The notes below the pieces were generated by a model, which did no database searches, was not told the DNA's origin, and saw nothing but the letters and a program-made list of their open reading frames with translations. From JBBATK01 sp044228685 (GTDB lineage: Bacteria; Bacteroidota; Ignavibacteria; Kapaibacteriales; NICIL-2): a stretch of 64,000 nucleotides of DNA. Below are positions 10,201 to 19,324 of this stretch, one piece after another. The stretch spans positions 1 to 64,000 of the forward strand of contig JBGAUL010000020.1 of assembly GCA_044228685.1 (NCBI GenBank), read 5' to 3'. Position 1 is the first letter of the stretch; the number at the start of each line of letters is the position of its first letter. The translations under genes and the position numbers were made by a program.

Positions 10201-11984
10201 GCGCGATTGCCGCAATTGGGGCAACAGGATATGCGATTCCATTAGTACAAATGAACGTTAATGTTCAGTCGTTTGTTGAGATGGCTCAGAATGCGCAACG
10301 TCGACTTGGTGACATCTTCACTCGTTCTGATGCAGTAACAGCAGTAAGCAACGACGATGTCAGTCACGTTGTTTTTCTGCAATGTTGTTTGTTAGGTGAC
10401 CCACTGACGCGAATGCCCTTCGATACCGTTCCGCATCCCGTAGTGCTTGACAATTCAACATCAATGCGAGATGTTAATGGAGCGAGTTTTATCACTGATG
10501 ATCGTGATAGCGCTTATTTCAATTGCGTCGTGTTTAATGCCGGCGTTCATTCCGAGGATTCGGTTCGCGTTCTAGTTGTCCATGAGTTCCAAGCAAGCCG
10601 AGACTCTAGTTATCAGACTCTTTACGATTTCTGCTACACGAATCCGCTGCAGTGTGGTGTTGCTGTACTCGGTAGGGAAGGCGACCACCGACTAAAGATT
10701 GTGTTTGATCCGGAGCATAAACTGGGATTCACTTCAATAGATACGGTCTTCGATTACCCATTTCATATCTACTCACCCCGACCGGTTCCGGTAGATCCAT
10801 TTCCGTACTGGAATGTAAGTGCCTCGCACCCTCGATTTCGGGCTATCATACCGAGTGACACCGGATCGGGTATCACCTGTGAAGCTCAACTACGAATGGA
10901 TAGTGTTGTCGTTGATTCAGCCAGTGTTTTTGGCTTGAATGGCTTGATGCGAGATGAGTGCTTTATTGAATGGACGCCGTCGATTCGACTGCAATCTGAT
11001 CAGCGATATGTATTTGCAATTCGCTCACAGGATACAATTTCGAAACGAGTGAGCGCGTGGCTTGAAATTCCATTTTACGCTTGTCCGGACAACGTCGCTT
11101 CTTCCATCGTGCTTCGGGCGGATGTAGCGCACGATCCAGCTTTGTTTCATTCGGACAACTTTAGGTTGGATTCAGCAGTACAACCTATACACTATGTCTT
11201 GAATCACTTTATCCCATACGACATGCGCTCTGCAGTGGGATATGGCTACTACGATTCGATACTTCAGTTGCACTGGGTCATTAATCCCGGATTCGGAATA
11301 CGGATAAATGGTATTAGTTATGGTGATAGAGGAGACCAACGTGGATTCATGCTGCGCGTCATGGATCGTCGCGCCGACACCGTCAAATTCGTGCGCTCAT
11401 TCGATTGTTGGCAAGAGAAAGATACATGTGCTACATGCTTCAATGGTTCAGGCAGAACATTGATTCGCTTCTTGCGCGATTCGGTGGAGGAGAACGACTA
11501 CGTCTTTTTGAGTGTCTCTGGATTCAACTACGGCGACGTCTTCGTCAAGCGAGATCAGGATAGCGTCCAAGCATTGCTACGTCAACTCGGTGCCAAGCAT
11601 GCAGACTCATTGAAAGCTCCTCACTCATATGTTTTCATTGGAATGAAAAAGCGGGATGGATTTGAGCCGGTTGAAGTGTTGAGGTTTGATACAACAACTG
11701 CTTACGCCTTCCAAGATACCGTACGAGCAAGTGGTGAGCTTCGAATCAGTCCGCCATTTGGTAGCATGCAGACTCGGACATTTGGTCCTGTGAAGCGCTG
11801 GAAGACATTTACGGTCAGCGATCGCAATTCTCCGCCTCAGAGTTATTGCTCGAAGATTCATTGGCTATTGTCGACCTACACACGATCAGCGCCACGGAGT
11901 TTCCGTACTTGTCATGTTCGATTGACGTCGAGCGACGTGGATTTACTTTCGATCCGAGCATTTCAGGCATTGAACTGGAGGTAG
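7221..11984 (+). CDS. C25 (gingipain-like) cysteine peptidase, N-terminal and catalytic part; frame breaks near the end
   Basis: Very large exported protein with a signal peptide from the ATG at 7221 (MLRNLPLYIIVALLLSAS); a GTG at 7191 is the alternative. The catalytic domain lies around residues 700-1010. The C25 dyad is visible as His940 in NYIGHGAP and Cys970 in STLACQNAAF, preceded by the family segment YVLLFGDASWDG. Members are either exported proteases or PorU, the sortase that removes C-terminal signals from T9SS cargo. At roughly twice PorU length this is PorU-like or a large exported gingipain relative. The reading frame degenerates after about 11.84 kb (last ~45 residues look non-native). 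The true C-terminus, with the sorting domain, continues in another frame to 13006. One inserted base would give a single protein of 1928 residues. Confidence 0.85.
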   Translation: MLRNLPLYIIVALLLSASEILASESRDMFIKAGEHGVVLQLRNLKARLQSQLDRHEKFGTPLSAVVGSHSFKPSLTQSATELQFFCIVPDNGELQSRFHATKMQSFAASKHQAAFAKPGISVRRIGKSRGETVAVITLQCLDYTPVALEQQTVDEAVIELSWDSKLTPHSRMENERTLVPVVNEGFTSRSPSTQSLALTRSSTTKNSSAISDAASMPLTVIATRDGVARILMSRALEVHPDWKSRSTSSLHLELNGIEQRLYIPGDDGFIDANDTLYYWAQHATADTTWMSSFTWDHVYYLSCDSSKSALRYAQAQSTVSTPVVDQIEINLHLEQEWDYNQSYIVEGQDFVGYYASENVAGEKWFWASFNRDNPFDYPTPLVVSARDGDSLEVSVLFNSINDMPAVKPDKRVQFLVNNILQYDETFDGAVERRVRARIASADLVGGVCGLRCFSIGEHSDALNYSESQIVDYFDIKGKVDAVMLNSSLEGSVQSTGDALLRVRDCNSARLIVLDTLNRRAMQGNGKSGTGIYASARRSARMWSSVNINSTNLIQSRQEGLNVLALTAPEYKLSRSWSGGAQDTDLLLFLDSLNDGSIVVLTTNDSRAMSSSLVSWLTRNGSLVAPSIRAKDCFVCALQKGTKRLYAESRDTLLASISSYTLETLGRSFECMVPLFAGNNNLMMTAFDSIETSVIQATPFSNLKSPDHDVNYLIITHRDFETSARRLATYRSSPSMKSEVVFIDDIYREFNHGQKTTQSIRDFLSYAYNNWTSHGPRYVLLFGDASWDGRQIPPKGKMKDFVPSFGKPVSDVWYTLVDGTDSLPDFCIGRLPVQTPLQAEAMINKIIAYDTLPADLWWKRFLFTSGGDAAFEKEQFRDMASYNMIPFVTSDVPDFRSHSLCGDTAIVTNLYLETNPTYSPTAAIQHQVNGTGVCWVNYIGHGAPSVTQFGDWVPSTMTNRAKPFVLSTLACQNAAFAERELDCLDETFLDSRNGGAIAAIGATGYAIPLVQMNVNVQSFVEMAQNAQRRLGDIFTRSDAVTAVSNDDVSHVVFLQCCLLGDPLTRMPFDTVPHPVVLDNSTSMRDVNGASFITDDRDSAYFNCVVFNAGVHSEDSVRVLVVHEFQASRDSSYQTLYDFCYTNPLQCGVAVLGREGDHRLKIVFDPEHKLGFTSIDTVFDYPFHIYSPRPVPVDPFPYWNVSASHPRFRAIIPSDTGSGITCEAQLRMDSVVVDSASVFGLNGLMRDECFIEWTPSIRLQSDQRYVFAIRSQDTISKRVSAWLEIPFYACPDNVASSIVLRADVAHDPALFHSDNFRLDSAVQPIHYVLNHFIPYDMRSAVGYGYYDSILQLHWVINPGFGIRINGISYGDRGDQRGFMLRVMDRRADTVKFVRSFDCWQEKDTCATCFNGSGRTLIRFLRDSVEENDYVFLSVSGFNYGDVFVKRDQDSVQALLRQLGAKHADSLKAPHSYVFIGMKKRDGFEPVEVLRFDTTTAYAFQDTVRASGELRISPPFGSMQTRTFGPVKRWKTFTVSDRNSPPQSYCSKIHWLLSTYTRSAPRSFRTCHVRLTSSDVDLLSIRAFQALNWR

Positions 11985-13006
11985 ATCCATTGCCGGAATT
12001 GGCAATCATTCCATCATCGCGCAACATCGCAGTTGACTCGTTATTGCGCGGTGACACAGCAGTCCTTAGTGCTGCATTCAAACGCATTTCACCACGCGCT
12101 GCAGTAGACTCAGTGATGACTTCGCTGAACTATCGACCCAAAAAGGGTAATGGCTTGGAGTTGCGAAAGGACTTTCCTCAGACTCTGCTTGAGTTGGATG
12201 TGCCACGAACGCTACGCGATACAATCTCTACATTGACCTTGTCGACTCAAACTGAGCCGCAGTTCTCAGTTGATGTAGATAATGCATTTCCCGAACTTTA
12301 TCGATTCAACAACAGCGTGTCGCTTACCCAACACGTCGTCGAGGATACCATCAATCCATCGCTCTTTGTGTTTGTGGACAGCGCGGAAGCTCTTCCAACT
12401 ATGTCAGTGGCGCGCAAGCCGAATCTCTTGATGTATTTCACCGACAATTCCCGTATGCCGATTACGGATGCATGGCGCTTGGAATTGACGATTAATGCTC
12501 GGACTATTGGCGATAAAGACACGACATACACATATCGATTTTATCCAAGCGCTGAAGTCAATTCGATACTGTCGTCATCGCTGCAAGCACGTGCTGCGCT
12601 AACCGTTCGACCGACATTAGAGTTCGGAACGAACAATGTGTCAATTACTGCAACCGACTACTTCAACAACTCAGTAACCAAGAAGTATGTCTGGACAGTT
12701 TCGGCAGATGTCTTGGTCGATCAAGCGCTGCTGATGCCGAACCCAATTAGCGAAACAGCAACTCTTCGCTATGTCATTAAGAGTCCAACGCAAAACAAGA
12801 CAGTCCGCTTTGAAGTTTACAATGCCCGAGGCGAGCGCGTTCGCTCGCAAGATCAAGCAGCTCGCATCGGAGAGAATAGAATCGTCTTTGATACGCGCGA
12901 TGATGGTGGTAATCTCCTCATGCAAGGCGCTTACTACTACCGCGTGTATGTCTTGGAAAACGGATCGCTGGATGCGCAAAGCGGTATGATGACCATCGTT
13001 CGATAA
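11846..13006 (+). CDS. C-terminal part of the C25 peptidase in the shifted frame, with T9SS sorting domain
   Basis: This frame is open from just after a stop at 11762, overlaps the end of the upstream frame, and has only a TTG at its nominal start with no ribosome-binding site, so it is a continuation and not a separate gene. The last ~90 residues form a FlgD-like/T9SS type A sorting domain: LMPNPISETATLRY near the start, then VRFEVYNARGERV, a glycine turn, and QGAYYYRVYVL before the end. Preceding residues look like Ig-like beta domains. The native crossover lies between 11765 and 11981, most likely near 11840, where PPQS of the first frame meets SELLLEDS of the second. The stop at 13006 is 7 bp before the next gene. 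It is either a real mutation or a one-base assembly error. Confidence 0.8.
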   Translation: MLEDSLAIVDLHTISATEFPYLSCSIDVERRGFTFDPSISGIELEVDPLPELAIIPSSRNIAVDSLLRGDTAVLSAAFKRISPRAAVDSVMTSLNYRPKKGNGLELRKDFPQTLLELDVPRTLRDTISTLTLSTQTEPQFSVDVDNAFPELYRFNNSVSLTQHVVEDTINPSLFVFVDSAEALPTMSVARKPNLLMYFTDNSRMPITDAWRLELTINARTIGDKDTTYTYRFYPSAEVNSILSSSLQARAALTVRPTLEFGTNNVSITATDYFNNSVTKKYVWTVSADVLVDQALLMPNPISETATLRYVIKSPTQNKTVRFEVYNARGERVRSQDQAARIGENRIVFDTRDDGGNLLMQGAYYYRVYVLENGSLDAQSGMMTIVR

Positions 13007-13013
13007 AGCTCTT

Positions 13014-13580
13014 ATGACAAAGCACTTTGTACATCTCGCGTTTTGTGTTTTCTGTATCGCTTTGGTCTTTGTGCCGTCAGATCTCAAAGCCGGGGCTTTT
13101 TCCCCGATTGAAATTGGCATTGAGACCGATCCACTTCCATTTGTCTTAGACGGCTATATCCTTGCCGGATGGGTCGGTTATCATCCGCTTCGTTTACGTG
13201 CACTGAGAGCTCAAGTCTTGAAACCGGATTTTCTCTTGCACGATGGATTCACTGCTAACCGCATCAATTCAACTGCTGTGCTAGTCGACTACTTTCCCTT
13301 TAGCAATGATTTCAGCGCTTGGTGTGCAAGTATTGGTTGGGTGAACTGGGATGGTGTAATGAGCGAGAAAGCAAGCGGTCAACAGCTTCACTACTCCACG
13401 CAACTCATCAGCTTTGACGCAGCCTACACACTCATGATAGGTGAGCACTTCTATGTAAGTCCGTGGGCTGCGCTGCATATCGCGGTGGCAGGAGATCGGA
13501 CACTTCAATTCCGCAACACATCCCTACATCTTGACGATATCAACCCAGAAGTGTCTGTCAAAATTGGCTGGAAATTCTAG
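13014..13580 (+). CDS. Small outer-membrane beta-barrel candidate
   Basis: 188 residues with an N-terminal signal peptide (hydrophobic stretch through SDLKAG). Alternating polar and aromatic strands follow, and the chain ends in VKIGWKF, a terminal Phe typical of outer-membrane barrels. No named family was recognised; it is too short for PorV or PorP. It starts 7 bp after the end of the C25 reading frame, so the two are probably co-transcribed and may act together at the outer membrane (inference). Motifs DPLPFVLDGYILAGW near the N-terminus and an aspartate-rich turn near the end may help identify relatives. Confidence 0.55.
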   Translation: MTKHFVHLAFCVFCIALVFVPSDLKAGAFSPIEIGIETDPLPFVLDGYILAGWVGYHPLRLRALRAQVLKPDFLLHDGFTANRINSTAVLVDYFPFSNDFSAWCASIGWVNWDGVMSEKASGQQLHYSTQLISFDAAYTLMIGEHFYVSPWAALHIAVAGDRTLQFRNTSLHLDDINPEVSVKIGWKF

Positions 13581-13726
13581 GAATTCACTGAGATTAGTGG
13601 GACGAACTCTTTGTGAGCCTGGAAGCTTTGTGACGATTCAACCTGCCAAAACCACAAGTACGAGACTTGATTTCTCTATTTTTGTAGTTAAATCTCTTTC
13701 ACGACGGCACAAGGACCCTTAAGGAC

Positions 13727-16435
13727 ATGAAGGAATTAGACAAGCTATACAATCCACAGACGGTAGAAACACAATGGTACGAGCGGTGGGAGCAGTCGCA
13801 GATCTTTGCATTTGACGACACACCTGCGGATGGAAAAACGGCATACAGTATTCTGATGCCGCCTCCGAATGTGACCGGAATGCTCACCATGGGTCACGTC
13901 CTCAACCACAGCATCCAAGATCTCTACATTCGCTACAAGCGCATGAGCGGTTTTCAAGCAGCTTGGTTTCCGGGATTGGATCATGCCGGCATTGCTACTC
14001 AATCCAAAGTTGAGCAAATGCTTCGTGAGTCGGAAGGCATCACGCGTCGTGACTTAGGTCGTGAAAAGTTCGTCGAGCGAGTGTACGAGTGGAAAGACAA
14101 GTACGGCGGAATTATCCTGCAACAACTTCGATCACTCGGTAACTCTTGCGATTGGAATCGAACTTTGTTTACAATGGACGATTCGGCATCGCATGCAGTA
14201 CGAGAGTGTTTTATTCGTCTTTTTGATGAGGGCTTGATTTACCGCGGAAAGGGGATCATTAATTGGTCGCCGGCTATGCAGTCTGCTCTGTCTGACGAAG
14301 AAGTAATCATGAAGGATGTACACGACCAAATGTACACCCTTCGCTACGAGCTTGAAGATGGAAGCGGACACCTCGCTGTTGCTACTGTTCGTCCTGAAAC
14401 AATATTTGGCGACGTAGCAGTTGCCGTACATCCAAGCGACGAGCGCTACGCAGCATTTGTAGGCAAGCGTGTCCGTGTGCCGCTCACAGATCGATACGTG
14501 CCGGTTATTGCCGATGACTACGTTGAGAAAGATTTCGGAACCGGTTGCTTAAAGATCACGCCGGCTCACGATCCCAATGACTTTGAAGTAGGCAAGCGCC
14601 ACAATCTACCGGTCCTCGTTAGCATCAACGGCGATGCACACCTCAACGAACTTGCAGGAGTTTACAATGGCTTGGAGCGATTCGAGGCTCGTAAGCGCAT
14701 TGCAAAAGATCTCGCGGCTGCTGGACTGTGCATCAAAACAGATGACTACATACACAAAGTAGGATTCAGTGAGCGCGGCGGTGAAGTCGTAGAGCCGTAC
14801 TACAGCGATCAGTGGTTTGTGAGTATGAAGTCGCTTGCAGGACCCGCACTTGAAGTTGTTCAGAAAGGTGAGATTCGCTTCTTCCCGGATCATTGGACGA
14901 AAACCTACGAGCATTGGATGACGAACATCCGCGATTGGTGTATTTCGCGTCAGCTCTGGTGGGGACACCGCATCCCGGTCTATTACACACCGGATGGTCG
15001 CTACACTGCCGCTCGCGATGAAGCACATGCTCGCGTGAAACTCGGTATTGGAGCAGAGGTTGCGCTGACTCAAGATGAAGACTCACTTGATACCTGGTTC
15101 TCATCATGGCTCTGGCAACTCACAACGATGAAGTGGCTGGAAGACGGTACAACGGAGGATACGGAGATTCTGAAGAATTATCTGCCGACGGATTTGCTCG
15201 TTACAGGTCCGGACATCATCTTCTTCTGGGTTGCTCGTATGATAATGTCGAGTCTGCACTTCAAGAAGACCATTCCATTCAAGGACGTGTATTTCACATC
15301 GATCATCCGCGATGGCGAAGGTCGGAAGATGTCGAAGTCCTTAGGCAATTCACCTGATCCACTTCACCTCTTCTCGAAGTACGGTGCCGATGCAGTTCGC
15401 TACACAACGCTCTACCTAGCTCCTTTAGGATTGGACGTTAAGGTTAACGTTGTTGACGATAATGGCAAAGCGGATGCGCCGCAGATGGAGTTCGGTCGAA
15501 ACTTTGCCAACAAGATTTGGAACGCCTCGCGTTTCCTGATGATGAAGGCAAGTGAAGCAGGATGGTCACCGGGCGGTCAAGCACTGTCTGATGCCCAAAA
15601 GACTGCCGCCGATCGTTGGATCGAATCTCGATTCCACACGACCATCAAAGCCGTACACACCAATCTTGCTGAATATCGAATTACCGAGTACACACGTGCC
15701 TTGTATGATTTCATCTGGAAGGACTTCTGTGATTGGTATGTAGAAATCATGAAGGTGCAGTTCCAGGAGAATAGCGACAGCACATACCGCTCTTCGCTCA
15801 TGCAGTTCGCGTTGCAAGTCTTTGAAGGCGCGCTTGCATTGTTGCATCCGGTTATGCCATTTATGACAGAAGAGATTTGGCACGTGCTGGGTCAGCGCGC
15901 TGACGACATGTACCTTGCAACTTCTTCACTGCCTGCACTCGATGAATCTTGTATCGACGCGGTAGGTGATGAGCGCTTTGCTCAGCTGCAAGGCGTCATC
16001 GATGAGCTTCGCATGCTGAAGAGTCAGGGTGGAATCAAGCCTGGCGAGAAGCTGCCGGTTATTATTCGCTGTGGACAAGCCGAGGTCGATTACTTCACGT
16101 CGCAAGCACCAACCATCGCTTCCATGACGCGCAATGAGTTGCCTCAGGTTGCGACCGAAATCGAAAAGCCCAAAAGTGCTTTGAGTGCAAACCTCCGTGG
16201 AGTTGAGATTTATCTCATAGCGGAATCTGCTATCGACGTGGATAAGGAAAAGGCTCGTCTGCAAAAGGAAATTGAGCGACTTCAGTCCTTACAAAAAAGT
16301 GCCGAAGCCAAACTCTCAAACGAGAAGTTCGTTGCCAACGCAAAGCCTGAAATTGTAGAAGCTGAGCGATCAAAGATTCGTAGCGCCGAGGATGCAATTG
16401 CGAAGCTAAGCGAAGCAATGAATGCCTTGGGTTGA
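13727..16435 (+). CDS. valS: Valine--tRNA ligase
   Basis: Class Ia aminoacyl-tRNA synthetase of 902 residues that charges tRNA-Val. The HIGH-type motif is in PPPNVTGMLTMGHVLNH near residue 45. The KMSKS motif is exact, at 534-538. A CP1 editing domain separates them, and the C-terminal ~70 residues form the coiled coil typical of ValRS (repeated Lys-Glu-Arg, DVDKEKARLQKEIERLQ). The GDVAVAVHPSDERY segment in the editing domain and WCISRQLWWGHRIP before the second catalytic half are standard for ValRS. The start ATG follows AAGGA. A TATTTTTG element at 13677-13684 lies about 45 bp upstream and might be its -7 site. Confidence 0.98.
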   Translation: MKELDKLYNPQTVETQWYERWEQSQIFAFDDTPADGKTAYSILMPPPNVTGMLTMGHVLNHSIQDLYIRYKRMSGFQAAWFPGLDHAGIATQSKVEQMLRESEGITRRDLGREKFVERVYEWKDKYGGIILQQLRSLGNSCDWNRTLFTMDDSASHAVRECFIRLFDEGLIYRGKGIINWSPAMQSALSDEEVIMKDVHDQMYTLRYELEDGSGHLAVATVRPETIFGDVAVAVHPSDERYAAFVGKRVRVPLTDRYVPVIADDYVEKDFGTGCLKITPAHDPNDFEVGKRHNLPVLVSINGDAHLNELAGVYNGLERFEARKRIAKDLAAAGLCIKTDDYIHKVGFSERGGEVVEPYYSDQWFVSMKSLAGPALEVVQKGEIRFFPDHWTKTYEHWMTNIRDWCISRQLWWGHRIPVYYTPDGRYTAARDEAHARVKLGIGAEVALTQDEDSLDTWFSSWLWQLTTMKWLEDGTTEDTEILKNYLPTDLLVTGPDIIFFWVARMIMSSLHFKKTIPFKDVYFTSIIRDGEGRKMSKSLGNSPDPLHLFSKYGADAVRYTTLYLAPLGLDVKVNVVDDNGKADAPQMEFGRNFANKIWNASRFLMMKASEAGWSPGGQALSDAQKTAADRWIESRFHTTIKAVHTNLAEYRITEYTRALYDFIWKDFCDWYVEIMKVQFQENSDSTYRSSLMQFALQVFEGALALLHPVMPFMTEEIWHVLGQRADDMYLATSSLPALDESCIDAVGDERFAQLQGVIDELRMLKSQGGIKPGEKLPVIIRCGQAEVDYFTSQAPTIASMTRNELPQVATEIEKPKSALSANLRGVEIYLIAESAIDVDKEKARLQKEIERLQSLQKSAEAKLSNEKFVANAKPEIVEAERSKIRSAEDAIAKLSEAMNALG

Positions 16436-16515
16436 GTTCGATAGATGCATGAGATTTGTTGCAACCAATGCTTAAGTGATTCCACAACTGTAATTCACGC
16501 TTGGAGAAGATTCTT

Positions 16516-17718
16516 ATGACGGATGTGTTTATATGTGAGAGTGTCAGAACACCGGTAGGGAAGTATGGTGGATCGTTGTCGGCCGTGCGTCCTGACGATA
16601 TGGCCGCAATGGTTGTTGCTGAAGTAGTACGTCGATCCGGAATTGATCCAAAGGTGATTGACGATGTGATTCTCGGATGCGCGAATCAAGCAGGCGAAGA
16701 CAATCGCAACATTGCCCGCATGGCTGTGTTGCTTGCGGGATTGCCTCAGTCTGTTCCCGGTGTGACCGTCAATCGTCTCTGCGCCTCTTCTCTTGAAGCA
16801 ATCATCAACGGAGCACGAGCAATTCGCAGCAGTGAATGCGATGTTGTCGTTGTTGGCGGCGTCGAGTCAATGTCAAGAGCTCCTTACTCATTCCCCAAGA
16901 ACGTCAGCGGTGCAGCTCTATTCGGCAATCTCACAGCTTACGACACCGCACTTGGATGGCGCTACCCAAATCCGGCAATGGAAAAGATTATTCCGCTGGA
17001 AGCAATGGGTGAGACAGCTGAGAATATTGTCGAGCGCTTTCAAATTTCACGCGAAGACCAAGATGCATTTGCGTTGCAATCACATCAACGAGCAATCGCT
17101 GCCCAACAAGCAGGTATGTTTAATAATGAGATGATGGAAGTCAGAATTCCGCGCAAGAAAGGCGATGACGTCGTTGTGAGTGTGGATGAACAGCCTCGCG
17201 CAGACACTACGCTCGAGAAACTTGCCAAGCTTGGTGCAGCGTTTCGTAAAGGTGGAAGTGTGACAGCCGGTAATTCCTCCTCGCTTAACGATGGTGCAGC
17301 TGCATTGCTACTGGCCAGTGAAGAAGCGGTTCGTACACACGGACTAAAGCCCATCGCGCGTTACGTAGCAGGACATGCCGCAGGAGTCGATCCACGGATT
17401 ATGGGAACCGGACCAATCGAAGCAATTCGTGGCGTTCTCGCGAAGTCCGGTGTGCAACAGAATGATGTTTCTTTGTTTGAAATCAACGAAGCATTTGCTT
17501 CTCAAACACTGTGCTGTCAGCGTGAACTCGGCATTGATCCGGATACCCTGAACATCTACGGCGGCGCTATTGCAATTGGTCATCCTCTTGGCATGAGCGG
17601 TGCTCGCATAAGCGGTTCACTCGTACGCGCTATGCAGCGAAATCAAGCGCGCTATGGAGTTGCATCATTGTGCATCGGAGTTGGACAAGGACTTGCTGCC
17701 ATTTACGAACGAGCTTAA
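16516..17718 (+). CDS. Acetyl-CoA acyltransferase (thiolase)
   Basis: Degradative/biosynthetic thiolase-fold enzyme of 400 residues that cleaves 3-oxoacyl-CoA or condenses acetyl-CoA. The nucleophilic cysteine lies in VNRLCASSLEAI, the catalytic histidine in AIGHPLGMSGARI, and the second cysteine in ASLCIGVGQG, with NEAFA before them. The ALGWRYPNP segment recalls 3-oxoadipyl-CoA thiolases (PcaF/PaaJ), but substrate choice cannot be settled from this. The ATG at 16516 is chosen because GGAGAAG precedes it at 16503-16509; an upstream TTG at 16501 would overlap that site. The gene follows valS by 80 bp and is closed by a bidirectional terminator. No other beta-oxidation or aromatic-degradation genes lie nearby. 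Confidence 0.9.
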   Translation: MTDVFICESVRTPVGKYGGSLSAVRPDDMAAMVVAEVVRRSGIDPKVIDDVILGCANQAGEDNRNIARMAVLLAGLPQSVPGVTVNRLCASSLEAIINGARAIRSSECDVVVVGGVESMSRAPYSFPKNVSGAALFGNLTAYDTALGWRYPNPAMEKIIPLEAMGETAENIVERFQISREDQDAFALQSHQRAIAAQQAGMFNNEMMEVRIPRKKGDDVVVSVDEQPRADTTLEKLAKLGAAFRKGGSVTAGNSSSLNDGAAALLLASEEAVRTHGLKPIARYVAGHAAGVDPRIMGTGPIEAIRGVLAKSGVQQNDVSLFEINEAFASQTLCCQRELGIDPDTLNIYGGAIAIGHPLGMSGARISGSLVRAMQRNQARYGVASLCIGVGQGLAAIYERA

Positions 17719-17819
17719 TCGGTAGAGCGTTACGGCAGGATTGCCCAGCGCTAGCTATGGACTTTACTCTATTTGAGAAAGGCATGTAAGATTAAGCTCA
17801 AGTCACTTCAAGAAAAAAC

Positions 17820-17857
17820 AAAGGGTCGATCCACGTTGTGAACCGACCCTTTTCAAT
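17820..17857. terminator. Bidirectional terminator between thiolase and citrate synthase
   Basis: Stem AAAGGGTCG (17820-17828) pairs with CGACCCTTT (17844-17852), with an inner CAC/GTG. It is flanked by an A-rich stretch on the left and TTTTCAATTT on the right, so it can serve both convergent genes. Confidence 0.85.
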
Positions 17858-17875
17858 TTCTACTACTGCATCGAC

Positions 17876-19150
17876 TTACTTGTTAGCCATTGATGTCAAT
17901 TGATCCAAGGTCAATGATTTCGGTCTTGTGATTGCAGAACCGAGCAGACGATGAACAAGGATTTGCGAGCAAATACCCATTGCGCGGGAGACGCCGAACA
18001 TTACGGTGTAGAAGGAGAATTCCTTCATACCATAATCATAGAGCAATGAACCGCTGATGGAGTCAACGTTTGGCCATGGACTCTTTGCCTTGCCGTGTTG
18101 AGTAAGTACTCCCGGAACAATCTGGAAGAACTTCTTCACGAGGGTGATACTATCGCTCTTCATGTCGTGCTTGTCAGCAAAATCATGGAAGGCTGTGAAG
18201 CGTGGGTCGGTACAGCGAAGAACGCCGTGACCGTAGCCAGGAATTACGCGACCGCTATTGAGTCGATCCCAGCAATACTTCGTCAATGTTTCATCATCAG
18301 GAACACCATTGAAGTGCTCGATCACTTCGCGGATGAAGGCGAGTACTTCTTGATTTGCTAGACCGTGCAACGGACCCGCTAGACCGCTTAGTCCGGCTGA
18401 AACTGCATAGTAAACATCGCTTAGTGCAGAGCCAACTGTCAGACCCGTCAAAGCGCTCACGTTTCCACCTTCGTGGTCTGAGTGCAGAACGAGGTACAAA
18501 CGAACCAAGTCACGCCAAGCGTGCTCGTCGCTTACACCGAGCATATTGGCATAGTTCGTTGACCAATCTGCGCTTGGATCAGGAGCGATCAACTTACCAC
18601 CGTGGAACTTGAGACGGTAGATAGCAGCAGCCAGAGTAGTAATACGCGAAAGGAGAGTGATTGAATCCTCGAGTGTTGCTTGCCACAATTGCTCTTTGCC
18701 GGCGCCGGCATCGTATGCATGACGAAAAGCTGACTCATGCTCCATAGCCAGAAGACCAGTTGAGAGCATTGCCATTGGGTGTGCATCCTTGTGCATTGCG
18801 CGCAGGACGTCCAGTACGTAAGCCGGTAATTCAGCTTTGGCACTGAACATAGTTTTCAATTCTGCACGTTCACTATCGTTTGGTTTTTGTCCGGTTGTAA
18901 GCAGAAAGAAGATTTCTTCCGGTGTCCAATCGGTGAGTTCCAGAATGGGAATGTTGCGAATGCGCAGACCTTCATCAGCTGATACTGATGATGTATCGCA
19001 AAGCACAGAAGGAATGCCGCGCATACCTCCAATAACTTGTTCAACTGTTACTGAGGCAATCTGAACTTCTCCCTTGTCTTTCAGCAGTGTGGTGCGTTTG
19101 TCCCGAAGTGAGGGTAGACCTTCGAGGATTTTGTTCTTAATGATTTCCAT
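17876..19150 (-). CDS. gltA: Citrate synthase, eukaryotic (mitochondrial) type
   Basis: Condenses acetyl-CoA with oxaloacetate to start the TCA cycle. From the ATG at 19150 it has 424 residues; the ATG is preceded by AAAGG, and a longer frame back to 19228 has an unlikely N-terminus. The catalytic triad is H262 (GPLHGLANQEVL), H308 (PGYGHGVLR) and D363 (PNVDSISG). The spacings of 46 and 55 residues are identical to H274/H320/D375 of the pig mitochondrial enzyme. The HSDHEGGNVSA segment is also typical. This places it in the mitochondrial-like group, not the NADH-regulated hexameric GltA of Proteobacteria, so NADH inhibition is not expected (inference). Confidence 0.95.
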   Translation of the reverse strand: MEIIKNKILEGLPSLRDKRTTLLKDKGEVQIASVTVEQVIGGMRGIPSVLCDTSSVSADEGLRIRNIPILELTDWTPEEIFFLLTTGQKPNDSERAELKTMFSAKAELPAYVLDVLRAMHKDAHPMAMLSTGLLAMEHESAFRHAYDAGAGKEQLWQATLEDSITLLSRITTLAAAIYRLKFHGGKLIAPDPSADWSTNYANMLGVSDEHAWRDLVRLYLVLHSDHEGGNVSALTGLTVGSALSDVYYAVSAGLSGLAGPLHGLANQEVLAFIREVIEHFNGVPDDETLTKYCWDRLNSGRVIPGYGHGVLRCTDPRFTAFHDFADKHDMKSDSITLVKKFFQIVPGVLTQHGKAKSPWPNVDSISGSLLYDYGMKEFSFYTVMFGVSRAMGICSQILVHRLLGSAITRPKSLTLDQLTSMANK

Positions 19151-19200
19151 TGAAAAAACCTTTCGTGATGAAAATTGTCCGTGCTGACGAGTGTATAGCA

Positions 19201-19228
19201 CAAAAATAAGGAGCCGTCGTTCAACCAA
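19201..19228 (-). promoter_or_regulatory. Candidate promoter of the citrate synthase gene
   Basis: On the minus strand TATTTTTG (19201-19208) matches the Bacteroidota -7 consensus TAnnTTTG. A TTGG (19225-19228), 16 bases upstream, is a near -33 element. It sits about 50 bp before the chosen ATG. Confidence 0.35.
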
Positions 19229-19324
19229 GAGGTTTTTTCGGAGTTGCAGGGCTTAAACTGCTGGAGAAATCCAAACCAAAGTCCGAGAATCGCGTGCTGG
19301 AGCTTCAAGTATTAAATTGTCGTC

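Noticed and set aside
11765..11981. Programmed -1 frameshift signal
   Set aside because: No X XXY YYZ heptamer or strong downstream hairpin was found.
11846..13006. Separate gene starting at TTG 11846
   Set aside because: No ribosome-binding site, overlaps the C25 frame, and its N-terminus matches the expected continuation of that protein; treated as a frameshift product.
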